Assembly (NCBI GenBank): GCA_964564625.1
Contig: CAZMBE010000039.1
Coordinates: 1-25,630, forward strand
Length of the DNA: 25,630 nt
Origin: UBA2185 sp964564625
Lineage (GTDB): Bacteria > Desulfobacterota > Syntrophia > Syntrophales > UBA2185
Reading direction: 5' to 3'
The position numbers and the translations under genes are program-made. The notes under the pieces were generated by a model. That model saw only the letters and a list, made by a program, of their open reading frames with translations, ran no database searches and was not told the DNA's origin. Below are positions 14,026 to 21,651 of the stretch, one piece after another; within the stretch, counting starts at the first letter, position 1; every line of letters begins with the position of its first letter.

Positions 14026-14129
14026 CGTTCATGGACTTTCTCTGCAACGTAAGACTGAAGGGAAGAATAGATATGGTCAATCTTACCGGATTGTGGCAAA
14101 ACACCGCGAAGTGTTTCCAGAATTTTCAT
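14022..14129 (-). CDS. 35-aa ORF overlapping the recD2 start
   Basis: Minus-strand ATG with AGGA about 5 nt upstream encodes a 35-residue, charge-balanced, probably helical peptide (starts M-K-I-L-E-T-L-R, ends E-K-V-H-E-R). Its TGA overlaps the recD2 ATG as ATGA, the classic coupling arrangement. It may be a leader that controls recD2 translation or a small protein in its own right. I do not recognise it. The 77-codon frame overlapping it (13871-14104) has no start signal and is rejected. Confidence 0.5.
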   Translation of the reverse strand: MKILETLRGVLPQSGKIDHIYSSLQSYVAEKVHER

Positions 14130-14251
14130 TTCAGTCCTGTTGGTTGTGATGTATACTGTGACTCTTTTGAAATAGTAAAAAATACTTAGCATACCTGTGA
14201 TTACTATGTAAACACTTCAGGTGTTCAATCAGTGATCCTTAATCGGATCAA

Positions 14252-14287
14252 AATAAAAGGCAGAGCCAACCGACCCTGCCTTTTATT
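14252..14287 (-). terminator. Rho-independent terminator after modA
   Basis: A perfect 12-bp stem (aataaaaggcag 14252-14263, ctgccttttatt 14276-14287) around a 12-nt loop, with A/T runs on both sides, can act on either strand. It lies 84 nt past the modA stop, and recD2 transcription starts beyond it. No gene is seen in the rest of 14130-14370. Confidence 0.8.
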
Positions 14288-14370
14288 CATGGAACGAAAA
14301 TCATGATTTTGGAACCCGTCGAACCGGGGCTATCGCGGAACCTTTCTTCTGGCTCCTGCCAATCCAGAAC

Positions 14371-15114
14371 TTATCTGTATCCGTATTTCTCTTTTATGGA
14401 CTTTGCCTCCGGGGAATTGAGAAAATTCACAAATTTTTTCACCGCTTCCCTGTCCTTCGCCGGTTTCAGCACGCATCCCGCCTGGATGATGGGATGCGCT
14501 TCTTTCACCTCGAGATAACAGCCTTTTTTCCCCTCTTCAGATAGCGCAGACGAAAGGGCGCAGAAGGCGACATCCACGCTTCCATAGAAAGCGTATTCAA
14601 AAACCTGGTCGCTGTTTGCCGCGTAGACAATTTTAGGCTTTATCATATCCAGGAGGCGGCTTTTCTCTATGGCGTACATCGATGAGGCGCCATATTGAGT
14701 GTTCTTCGGCCAAGCAACACCAATTGCTGTCACGGAGGGGTGCTTGACAATCTCCTGCCAGCCTGATACGCCGCACAGGTCTTTTTTTGCCGTCCAGAGT
14801 ATAACCGTGCCGATGGTGTAAACAAAAGGTTTCTCCGCAAGGTCTTTTTGGAAGAGCTCTGCGGGTCTTTCTTCATCTCCCGCCAGGACAATATCATAGG
14901 GGGCGCCGCTCATGATCTCACCCGTGAGATAGCCCGATGAGGCAATGGCGCCCATGACGGGAACCCGGGTTTTGGATGTAAATGCCTTCGCAATCTCTTT
15001 AAACGGCTGCATGAAGTTTGACGCAACGGCGACACTGATCGACTCAGCGGCCGTAGCGGGAATGGAATAGACAAACAGGAAAAGAATGAGAAATAAAAAT
15101 GTGTAACGTCTCAT
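14371..15114 (-). CDS. modA: Periplasmic molybdate-binding protein (ModA family), orphan
   Basis: 247 aa solute-binding protein for molybdate or tungstate uptake. I chose the ATG at 15114, not 15144, because AAGGAGGTG lies 6 nt upstream and a clean signal peptide begins there (M-R-R-Y-T-F-L-F-L; cleavage likely after A23). The mature start has the ModA pattern V-A-V-A-S-N-F (28-34) and A-S-S-G-Y-L (58-63), where serines contact the oxyanion; G-A-P-Y-D-I-V follows at about 70-76, and Y-A-A-N and V-D-V-A-F-C appear later, as in the family. No modB or modC flanks it, so the permease lies elsewhere or this is a lone binding protein. A good promoter sits about 140 nt upstream. Supply of Mo or W to the enzyme at 3679 is a reasonable link, but only inferred. 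Confidence 0.86.
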   Translation of the reverse strand: MRRYTFLFLILFLFVYSIPATAAESISVAVASNFMQPFKEIAKAFTSKTRVPVMGAIASSGYLTGEIMSGAPYDIVLAGDEERPAELFQKDLAEKPFVYTIGTVILWTAKKDLCGVSGWQEIVKHPSVTAIGVAWPKNTQYGASSMYAIEKSRLLDMIKPKIVYAANSDQVFEYAFYGSVDVAFCALSSALSEEGKKGCYLEVKEAHPIIQAGCVLKPAKDREAVKKFVNFLNSPEAKSIKEKYGYR

Positions 15115-15253
15115 GATGACACCTCCTTGTGGTATGTGTGACATAATTCAAAATATGGAGATAACCCGGGTAGGCTATCCTTATCCTCTTCACTTAAATG
15201 TTCTAATGATTTTCACCGGCATTGACCATGGCTGAAGGTCTTGTTCAATAATA

Positions 15254-15282
15254 AATATATGAGATTCTTGTCATAAAGTCAA
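15254..15282 (-). promoter_or_regulatory. Sigma-70 promoter of modA
   Basis: Minus strand: TTGACT (15282-15277), a 17-nt spacer, TATATT (15259-15254, five of six). The leader to the ATG at 15114 is about 130 nt, long enough for a regulatory element, though I see no strong fold. Nothing matches a ModE palindrome convincingly. Confidence 0.65.
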
Positions 15283-15385
15283 GAACACCTTTTATCTTTG
15301 AGATAATGCCGATATATTCAGGATATCACATTGTGAAGACAAAAATATGTACCTTTGAAAAAATACATTCTTTTTCTTATCTTCA

Positions 15386-15414
15386 TTGACATGAACATTC
15401 TAATCGTATATGAT
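15386..15414 (+). promoter_or_regulatory. Sigma-70 promoter of the AURKAIP1/COX24 gene
   Basis: TTGACA (15386-15391), a 17-nt spacer, TATGAT (15409-15414, five of six). It lies about 85 nt before the ATG at 15501 and is divergent from the modA promoter. Apart from these two promoters the 15115-15500 interval is AT-rich with no gene visible. Confidence 0.65.
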
Positions 15415-15500
15415 GCGACGCTTACTTGAGAAGAAGTATTGCAGGGAAGCATTCAATCTGTATACGTTAATAAAAAATCTGATATTATTTGAGGTATATA

Positions 15501-15590
15501 ATGGGAAGTGTTGTAAAGAAGAGAAAAAAGAAGATAAGTAAACATAAATACAGGAAGCGGTTGAAGTCTAACCGTCATAAAAATAAATAA
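15501..15590 (+). CDS. AURKAIP1/COX24-domain small basic protein (bS22-like)
   Basis: 29 aa, starting M-G-S-V-V-K-K-R-K-K-K and continuing S-K-H-K-Y-R-K-R with a lysine/arginine/histidine-rich tail. This start and spacing match the tiny AURKAIP1/COX24 proteins, which in mycobacteria are known as ribosomal protein bS22, a rRNA-buried peptide of about 33 aa. Over half the residues are basic, as expected for rRNA binding. GAGG lies about 6 nt before the ATG, and a clear promoter and a downstream terminator frame the gene. It is below the size cut-off of most gene callers. A ribosomal role here is inferred from the family. Confidence 0.85.
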   Translation: MGSVVKKRKKKISKHKYRKRLKSNRHKNK

Positions 15591-15603
15591 GGAAACGGTA
15601 ACG

Positions 15604-15681
15604 ATGTACTGTCGAGACCCCATCATAAAAAGGAGGTCAGGCGGACTATTTCACTCCCACATAATGTATCAGGGAGGATAA
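15604..15681 (+). CDS. Possible 25-aa ORF
   Basis: ATG about 10 nt after AAGGA, encoding M-Y-C-R-D-P-I-I-K-R-R and ending H-I-M-Y-Q-G-G. Its TAA overlaps the ATG of a further 10-codon ORF (15681-15713; preceded by GGGAGG) that stops at the base of the terminator. Two coupled tiny ORFs behind the AURKAIP1 gene could be chance in a short transcript; I give only weak support. Confidence 0.22.
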   Translation: MYCRDPIIKRRSGGLFHSHIMYQGG

Positions 15682-15711
15682 TGGTTTTTTTTGACATAGT
15701 ACATAAATCAT

Positions 15712-15744
15712 AAGGTTAGCTGTTTTCAGGCTGACCTTTTTTTT
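15712..15744 (+). terminator. Rho-independent terminator after the AURKAIP1/COX24 transcript
   Basis: Stem aaggttagc (15712-15720) with gctgacctt (15730-15738), one G-U pair, 9-nt loop, running into eight consecutive Ts (15737-15744). It is strong and plus-oriented. From here to 15997 I see no gene or structure I can support. Confidence 0.88.
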
Positions 15745-15997
15745 GTATCGTGAAATCACGTTGGATTTTTGCTTCGGGCATGTGTTTCATATTTCACAGT
15801 GCACAAGAAGGTTTTGAGAAGTTATTTGATAAGTCATGGTGGTAAAATTTAAGAAACCCATTCTTAATAAGTTCATTATGGGGTTACAATTTTATTCGAG
15901 AAGGGAAACCATTGACAGCACCTGTGCGACACAAGGTACATGGCAAAACACGGAAACCTGATCCCGGGTGCAGGGTCAATGGTACCGGGGAGGCGCG

Positions 15998-16444
15998 ATG
16001 AAAATCCTGAAGGATTTTTTTAGAAAGAAAGAATTAAAAAAGGAGCCGGAAGATGTCATGGAGATTGCCAATGTCATCGGTCCGCTTATAGACAAGGTGG
16101 TGTGGGATATCTTTGTGGCGCACAGAGAGAACCTGTTAGCCGAACCGATAACCTTTATTGTTCCTGCCGTGTGGGGGGCCAGGAAAGACGGTGAGCTTAC
16201 TTCGATTCAAAGGGTGATTAATGCACATGTGTCCCCCGTTATTGGGGAGATTCGCAGATCGTTTAAGATGAAGTATCTGGATGGTGCACAGGAATTTGCC
16301 CTCAATTACCTGATTCGGGGGATCATCATATCGAAGATAACGTATATGATTGAGGCATTCCGGAACAGGCTGAATGAGAGGAGTATGGATGAGCAGAGCC
16401 TGAAAGAGGCACTCTTGCGTCTTAAACCATATGGGAGCGCATAA
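15998..16444 (+). CDS. Hypothetical protein, 148 aa
   Basis: I do not recognise this protein. The start at 15998 is chosen over 15968 because GGGGAGG lies 4 nt before it. The N-terminus is strongly charged (M-K-I-L-K-D-F-F-R-K-K-E-L-K-K-E). The remainder looks mostly helical with alternating hydrophobic residues and no clear membrane span or signal peptide, so it is likely cytoplasmic, perhaps peripherally bound through the basic amphipathic N-terminal helix. There is no cysteine or obvious catalytic motif. It is convergent with the zinc-ribbon gene at 16523, leaving 78 nt without a visible terminator. Expression is plausible from the good ribosome-binding site. Confidence 0.68.
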   Translation: MKILKDFFRKKELKKEPEDVMEIANVIGPLIDKVVWDIFVAHRENLLAEPITFIVPAVWGARKDGELTSIQRVINAHVSPVIGEIRRSFKMKYLDGAQEFALNYLIRGIIISKITYMIEAFRNRLNERSMDEQSLKEALLRLKPYGSA

Positions 16445-16522
16445 ACTTGATTCAGCTGCAAAACGGATACGGAGATTTAAGGCTGAAGTTCAGAGATCAA
16501 CTAAAACTGTGGAATGTTGGTT

Positions 16523-17797
16523 CTATAACTTGACTCCATAAGCGAGGGATTTTTTATCTAGGCTCAGACGCATGTTCGCATGGATGAGTTCGCCATGGCG
16601 CTCGATGAAAGGATGATACTCCAAAAGGCATTCGGAGAGTATAATGCGAATTTGATGCAGAAGAGGATATATTCCGCGTTTATCGGTAACGATATCCGCG
16701 ATCATTACGGCGATACTTTTCTCGGCTTCGCTGATGGGAAGGGTAACAGGGGAGAGATGAGCGCCGGGGACCAATTCGCCACTTGTTCCTTCGCGCTGAT
16801 AGACGGTCATTTGCCGTGCCCACCGCAGAAAAAGGGCGGGGTTGACTTTGAAGGCGGGACACCAGAAATACAATGGAGTTTCTTCAAAGGTGCGGGTAAC
16901 GGCCTTTGGCAGGTTTCCCAGACGGATAAGGTCTGCGTAAGAATCAAGTGCAATACCCGCTATCTGGGCCTTCATTCTCCAGAATGGCAGATAGTGTGAC
17001 GCAGTATCTGCGCATGTTACCGCCGTAAAAGTAACCCGTTCAAATGTATTTCCCCGATATTTCCAGGCAGAGCTGCAATTCTTGCATGTCATGACCAGGG
17101 CGTCTTTTTCTCCCTGGAGATCCCACCCGCACTCCGGGCACAGAGTGGCGATGAATCCAATTTTCCAGTTCTGTGGCGTCCGCGAGGCGAGAAGTCTGTC
17201 CAAATCGCCTGTTTTTAATGAACATACAGGCCGCCTGAGAACAGAGTCGTACAGGGTATTGTTTTCTCTATATGTGGGGGCGTAGATTAGACTAAACATT
17301 TCCCCTATAAAGGCGTTAAGGAAACCGGGGGGAGGCGGCGTGGACGAACCTGATAGTGCTGATGCCTGTGCGGAAACATATGAGACAAGCCTTTCGGGGA
17401 TTGCGTCAGTCCCCGGTGGTGGCGCGTGTGGATCAAGAAAAATTCCCCCTGTTTGCGGAGAAACGAATTTCAGTGCGAAGACCTGGGGTCTGAAACCCAA
17501 GGAATAGGGGATGCCCCTTAGTGGTATTGCTGCCGCACTGGTATCTATGAAACGATTCGATACACCGCTCTCCTCTACGGAATAGGAGAGTCCTTTCATG
17601 CGCCAGTACGGTATATAGATCATATCCGGGGAAGCCCCGGCAGGCGGAGGTATGTAATACCGAAAGCAGTCACCGGGAACAAGATAGAGTTTTGTCCGGC
17701 AGTATGGACATAGCAGTATGCGATCTGCCTCGTTCAGAGTCACAGGCGCCCCGCACTGGGGGCAGGTATGTTCGATACGCCAGTTAGATTCTTTCAC
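16523..17797 (-). CDS. Duplicated zinc-ribbon protein linked to an SPFH gene (YdjG-like)
   Basis: 424 aa with two zinc ribbons, C12-x2-C15/C30-x2-C33 and C220-x2-C223/C238-x2-C241. Each is followed some 25-30 residues later by nearly the same block, Y-I-P-Y-W-R-M-K (61-68) and Y-L-P-F-W-R-M-K (269-276). The protein is therefore a tandem duplication of ribbon plus beta-rich domain. There is no membrane span. The start is a GTG inside the last codons of the SPFH gene (14-nt overlap), so translation is coupled. In Bacillus subtilis an SPFH protein with C-terminal ribbons (YdjI) and a zinc-ribbon protein (YdjG) act with PspA in membrane stress; this pair may be the counterpart, though no pspA is in the window. 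Function is inferred from linkage only. Confidence 0.75.
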   Translation of the reverse strand: MKESNWRIEHTCPQCGAPVTLNEADRILLCPYCRTKLYLVPGDCFRYYIPPPAGASPDMIYIPYWRMKGLSYSVEESGVSNRFIDTSAAAIPLRGIPYSLGFRPQVFALKFVSPQTGGIFLDPHAPPPGTDAIPERLVSYVSAQASALSGSSTPPPPGFLNAFIGEMFSLIYAPTYRENNTLYDSVLRRPVCSLKTGDLDRLLASRTPQNWKIGFIATLCPECGWDLQGEKDALVMTCKNCSSAWKYRGNTFERVTFTAVTCADTASHYLPFWRMKAQIAGIALDSYADLIRLGNLPKAVTRTFEETPLYFWCPAFKVNPALFLRWARQMTVYQREGTSGELVPGAHLSPVTLPISEAEKSIAVMIADIVTDKRGIYPLLHQIRIILSECLLEYHPFIERHGELIHANMRLSLDKKSLAYGVKL

Positions 17798-18917
17798 CGC
17801 ACTGATTACAGAAGATGGATTTTGGCAGATTTTCCATGCCGCATTTTACGCACTTCAGGGACTGGGGTTTCTGTTCCACAGGATGGCCGCACTGAACACA
17901 GAACTTGGCACTTGAAGGCAAATTCTTGCCGCACTGTGAACATTGTTGGAAGACAACGATCTGGTGACCGCAATAAGGGCAGAATTTGGCCTCCCTGGGA
18001 ACAATGTGTTGGCAATCGGGACAGGTAAAAGTCTCCTGTGCCGCGGTCTGTTGGGTCGAAGAGGTTTTAAAAGCCTCAGCAAACATGGCAGGCATCATGA
18101 AGCCCATTCCCATACCGAGCCCGGCCCCCGCCTGGCCCTGGGATTGGGAGGCAGTCTCCATGGCCATGGCCGCCTTCATTTTCAGGAGCTTATTGAGATC
18201 TTCAAAAATTCCGAGACGGCTCTTATCATCGATGGCCTTCTGAACATCCGGCGGAGGGGTGATCGAGTTGATGTACAATTGGGATAGACCGAGGCCAAAG
18301 TGACTGAAATCCACATCGAGGGCTTTTTTCAGTCCTTCCGCAAGTTCATCGTACCTGGCGGGAAGGTTAAAAATAGTGTCGATATGATTTCCCATGAAAT
18401 CGTTGAAACGAGAGACTATCACACGGTTGAGGTATTCTTCAACGGCGTCGGTGGTATAGACTCCCTGGGTACCAACGAGGCTGTTTACCAGGAGAACCGG
18501 CTGCAGAACCTGTATATTGAAGACGCCGAAGGCTCTGAGGCGGATGAGCCCCAGTTCTGAATCTCTGAAAGCTACGGGATCCCTTGTCCCCCATTTCAAG
18601 TTGGGGAAGACTTTCATGTTGATGAAATAGACTTCCGCCCGAAGGGGACTGGTCATTCCCCACGGCAGACTTAGCACTTTTGTCAGTATGGGGATGTTGG
18701 CTGTTTTCAAAGTGTGCCGGCCCGGCCCGAAGGCGTCGTATGCCCTGCCGTTATAGAAAAAGACGGCGGCCTGGCTTTCCCGAACGGTCATCTGGGCGCC
18801 CCATTTGATTTCACCGGATCCCTTTTCCGGAATCCTGTGGACCAGCTCTTTACTCGACTCATCAAACCATTCTATAACTTCCAGAAATATCATATTGTTC
18901 GTTCCCATGTGTGCCAT
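17784..18917 (-). CDS. SPFH/stomatin-family protein with three C-terminal zinc ribbons (YdjI-like, COG4260)
   Basis: 377 aa. Residues about 25-245 are an SPFH domain: V-R-E-S-Q-A-A-V-F-F-Y-N-G (45-57), F-G-P-G-R-H-T-L (63-70), and an F-G-V-F-N-I-Q-V strand (130-137). A methionine/glycine-rich linker (about 260-285) follows, then three zinc ribbons, C299/C302-C313/C316, C326/C329-C340/C343 and C356/C359-C370/C373. This is the COG4260 layout (Bacillus YdjI). Such proteins probably form membrane-associated scaffolds. The start is uncertain: GAAGG touches the ATG at 18917 but lies 9 nt before the ATG at 18908, which I prefer. It overlaps the downstream zinc-ribbon gene and is divergent from the HD gene. 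Confidence 0.87.
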   Translation of the reverse strand: MAHMGTNNMIFLEVIEWFDESSKELVHRIPEKGSGEIKWGAQMTVRESQAAVFFYNGRAYDAFGPGRHTLKTANIPILTKVLSLPWGMTSPLRAEVYFINMKVFPNLKWGTRDPVAFRDSELGLIRLRAFGVFNIQVLQPVLLVNSLVGTQGVYTTDAVEEYLNRVIVSRFNDFMGNHIDTIFNLPARYDELAEGLKKALDVDFSHFGLGLSQLYINSITPPPDVQKAIDDKSRLGIFEDLNKLLKMKAAMAMETASQSQGQAGAGLGMGMGFMMPAMFAEAFKTSSTQQTAAQETFTCPDCQHIVPREAKFCPYCGHQIVVFQQCSQCGKNLPSSAKFCVQCGHPVEQKPQSLKCVKCGMENLPKSIFCNQCGERI

Positions 18918-19095
18918 CCTTCAAAATTATATCAGGTATTCTTTTCTGTATGGTATTTCGTCCATATAAGAAGTTTTCTTGAGCATACGAGGCATGTTTA
19001 CAACCGGCGGCATCTTAGGCAAGCGAAGATGCAATGTCAAGAATAAAACAGGATTAAAATTGATATTTACAGGAGAATATTGTAAATCTTGGCGC

Positions 19096-20514
19096 ATGAA
19101 ACGAAAAGATAAAGAATATGCGAATGTGTATCAGGGGAAGGCGTTGATAGCCGATCCGATTTATCAGTACGCTTCTTTTACGGTACCCTCACCTGATTTT
19201 CCTGATGAGCGAACGGAAAAAGACCTGATTGATTCTCACTGGTTGCAGAGGTTGCGGCGGATCTATCAGCTGCAGAGCGCCCGCTGGGTGTATCCGGCCG
19301 CCGAGCACAGCCGGTTTCAGCACTCCCTTGGAACCATGCACGTAGCTGGTGAGTTCGGAAGGTATCTTTACCCAAGTCTGAAAGAGATATGCAGTGATAT
19401 CCCTTCGCTCAACTACATTGAGGAACTCCTCCGCATTGCCGGTCTCCTCCACGATGTCGGGCATGGCCCGTACGGGCATTTTTTTGATGACCACTTTCTT
19501 GATCAGTATGAAATTACTCATGAAGATATTGGAAAATTGATTATCACGAAGAAATTGGGGAATATCATCCGTCAGATTCGGAGAAGCCCTGCAGGCATCT
19601 TTCACAACGGGGAATGCCTCGATCCAAATCACGTTGCCATGCTCATCAAGATGCCGGCGGGGGGTGACATCAGATTACCCGGATGGCTCCAGCTGCTAAG
19701 GCAGCTTTTTTCCGGAATCTATACGGTGGATAATCTCGATTACGTCCAGAGGGATGCGTATATGACGGGCTTTTCCCTCGATATTGTGGACATCACGAGA
19801 CTTCGTTTTTATACCTTTTTTACGAAAGGCGGTCTCACGCTCCACCAGGCAGGCATTTCCGCCCTCAGCCGCTTTTTAAATGCGAGGTTAAATCTTTACA
19901 CCAATGTGTATTTCCACAGAACAACAAGAGCGCTGGATCTGCACCTTCAGGAGATATTCAGGGACACGATGCGAATACTGTTTCCCTGGAACCCCATACA
20001 CGCTCTCGATGAATATCTCCTCTGCGACGAGTGGCGGCTGTTTAATGAAGTGCGGAACTGGCTTACGGATAAGGACCCCAAAAAGAAGAAGCTGAGCCGA
20101 GAATGGGCGAAGCTCCACAACAGAGAAGTGAAATGGAAGATGTCGTATTCCACGGAGATATCCATTGATCAGATTCAGCGGGGAACAAAATTCGTTCAAG
20201 CCGCTGATTATGAGAGGCAGCTCAAAGAATATCTTCCCGCTAAATTAAAAGGTATTTCTTTTCGTATCGACCTTGCCACACAGGATCCACGGCCGATTAA
20301 TCCCATGGCAGAGACGGAAAAGAGGGTGAATATCTTCAACCCGGCCACAGGCATTACCTCCCCGGAGCCATTGAAGGATATCTACCGCTTCATCCCGGCG
20401 CGGGTCGTTCATTTGCGGGTTTTTGCCCTTTCCCACGATCATGATGCGGAGATTTCCAGGGCTGCGGAAAGGATGCTTAGCGTCCTTGAGGGAACGGTAA
20501 AGACGAATATTTGA
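19096..20514 (+). CDS. HD-superfamily phosphohydrolase (COG1078, dNTPase-like)
   Basis: 472 aa from the ATG at 19096. The HD site is R-F-Q-H-S-L-G (H76), G-L-L-H-D-V-G-H-G-P (H119, D120) and a distal D in V-D-N-L-D-Y-V-Q-R-D-A, the arrangement of SAMHD1/dGTPase-like enzymes that cleave triphosphate from dNTPs using a metal. N-terminal D-P-I-Y and Q-R-L-R-R-I-Y-Q-L are also family hallmarks. The frame is open upstream to an ATG at 18979, but that 39-residue extension looks non-conserved; neither start has a good Shine-Dalgarno (AGGAG lies about 20 nt before 19096). It is divergent from the SPFH gene. The substrate is unproven. Confidence 0.87.
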   Translation: MKRKDKEYANVYQGKALIADPIYQYASFTVPSPDFPDERTEKDLIDSHWLQRLRRIYQLQSARWVYPAAEHSRFQHSLGTMHVAGEFGRYLYPSLKEICSDIPSLNYIEELLRIAGLLHDVGHGPYGHFFDDHFLDQYEITHEDIGKLIITKKLGNIIRQIRRSPAGIFHNGECLDPNHVAMLIKMPAGGDIRLPGWLQLLRQLFSGIYTVDNLDYVQRDAYMTGFSLDIVDITRLRFYTFFTKGGLTLHQAGISALSRFLNARLNLYTNVYFHRTTRALDLHLQEIFRDTMRILFPWNPIHALDEYLLCDEWRLFNEVRNWLTDKDPKKKKLSREWAKLHNREVKWKMSYSTEISIDQIQRGTKFVQAADYERQLKEYLPAKLKGISFRIDLATQDPRPINPMAETEKRVNIFNPATGITSPEPLKDIYRFIPARVVHLRVFALSHDHDAEISRAAERMLSVLEGTVKTNI

Positions 20515-20520
20515 CGCCCC

Positions 20521-20640
20521 TGCCGTCTAAATGATTTCCGGTCTACAGAGTGCCTTTGTCCCCTGATCCAGGAACCGCGTGTGTTCTTGTGAGAGTTATG
20601 CCCGGATGATGTATCAAGCCAGATTTGTTATCGCGGCATG
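20521..20640 (-). pseudogene. Decayed copy of the sequence upstream of the methyltransferase
   Basis: On the minus strand one frame reads N-L-A-stop-Y-I-I-R-A-stop-L-S-Q-E-H, then F-L-D-Q, closely parallel to Y-I-I-R-A-S-F-S-Q-E-H...Y-L-D-Q upstream of the methyltransferase at 8508-8600. An ungapped comparison of 8531-8591 with 20566-20626 gives about 45 of 61 identical bases. In-frame stops show this copy is dead. Confidence 0.45.
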
Positions 20641-20652
20641 AGAATTTGACAG

Positions 20653-21639
20653 GTGACACACTTTGTGCTACGGGGATTCACTCAGAAAATATACACAGTT
20701 ATTATCTCGCTGATGATGGAACAACGTGGATTTAAAGAAAAACTGAAAGGATGGATCAGTCTTTCAAGGCCTCCTTTCCATACTGTTGGGATCCTTCCAT
20801 TTATCCTCGGGTCTTTCCTGGCATGGAAGATGAACGGTTTCTTCAGTGCCACTGTTTTTGCCCTTGGGGTTTTTGCAGTTATTCTGATTCTGCTTGCAAC
20901 CTATCATGCGGGAGAATACTTTGATCATGAGGAAGATAAAATTTCCAAGAATCTGTTCAACAGCATGTTTGCCGGGGGTTCAGGGGTCATCCCGCTGGGG
21001 ATTGTATCCAGGGATGTTCCCCTTTGGACCGGCATAATTACCTTCATACTTGCTGCAGTCATCGGAATTATTCTCCAGTTTATATTGAAAACAGGCCCCT
21101 ACACTTTGCTTCTCGGCTGTCTCGGCGCCTTTCCGGGATTCTTTTATTCAACGAAACCCATCCGGTTGGTGGAAAGGGGGGTCGGCGAATATTTCATAGG
21201 TTTCTGCTACGGCTGGCTTCCCGTGGCATCAGGCTTTTACCTGCAGATGGGATATATTGACCCTATCATTCATTCCATGGCTTTGCCCATCGGGCTTTCG
21301 ATATTCAATGTCATTCTCCTTAATGAATTTCCCGACTTCATTGCTGATGTATCCGTCGGGAAAAAAAATTTGCTGGTCCGCCTGGGGAAGAAAAAGGGTG
21401 AAATGCTGTACATTTCTATGTCCGTGCTTGCCTGGATAACTATGTTTTTCTCCATCATGGCAGGAGTGCCCGTGAAGGCCATATATTTGTATCTGCCGAT
21501 CCTCATCCTGTCGGCAGCTGTTATATATATGATGCTGAAAAAGATGCATGAGGATCCAAAAATCCTTGAGATTATGTGTGGACTGAATATAGCCGTAAAT
21601 CTTGGTACTACGGCAACGTATATATTCGCATATATGTAG
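20653..21639 (+). CDS. UbiA-family polyprenyltransferase (MenA-like)
   Basis: 328 aa if the GTG at 20653 is used; ATG codons at 20713 and 20716 are alternatives and none has a convincing ribosome-binding site. It is an integral membrane enzyme with about eight or nine hydrophobic segments. The first Asp motif is G-E-Y-F-D-H-E-E-D (87-95), where the family has N-D-x-x-D-x-x-x-D, so Asn and the first Asp are changed to Gly and Glu. The second is D-F-I-A-D-V-S-V-G-K-K followed by L-V-R-L-G, which resembles MenA. F-Y-S-T-K-P-I-R-L-V-E-R-G-V-G-E also follows the MenA pattern. It should attach a polyprenyl chain to an aromatic or tetrapyrrole-like acceptor. A radical SAM gene follows after 12 nt, so the two form an operon. 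The acceptor is unknown. Confidence 0.85.
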   Translation: MTHFVLRGFTQKIYTVIISLMMEQRGFKEKLKGWISLSRPPFHTVGILPFILGSFLAWKMNGFFSATVFALGVFAVILILLATYHAGEYFDHEEDKISKNLFNSMFAGGSGVIPLGIVSRDVPLWTGIITFILAAVIGIILQFILKTGPYTLLLGCLGAFPGFFYSTKPIRLVERGVGEYFIGFCYGWLPVASGFYLQMGYIDPIIHSMALPIGLSIFNVILLNEFPDFIADVSVGKKNLLVRLGKKKGEMLYISMSVLAWITMFFSIMAGVPVKAIYLYLPILILSAAVIYMMLKKMHEDPKILEIMCGLNIAVNLGTTATYIFAYM

Positions 21640-21651
21640 AAACTGACACCT

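Noticed and set aside
18979..19095. N-terminal 39-residue extension of the HD protein from the ATG at 18979
   Set aside because: Composition unlike the family start, no ribosome-binding site, and it would reach back close to the divergent SPFH start; the family-like sequence begins after 19096.
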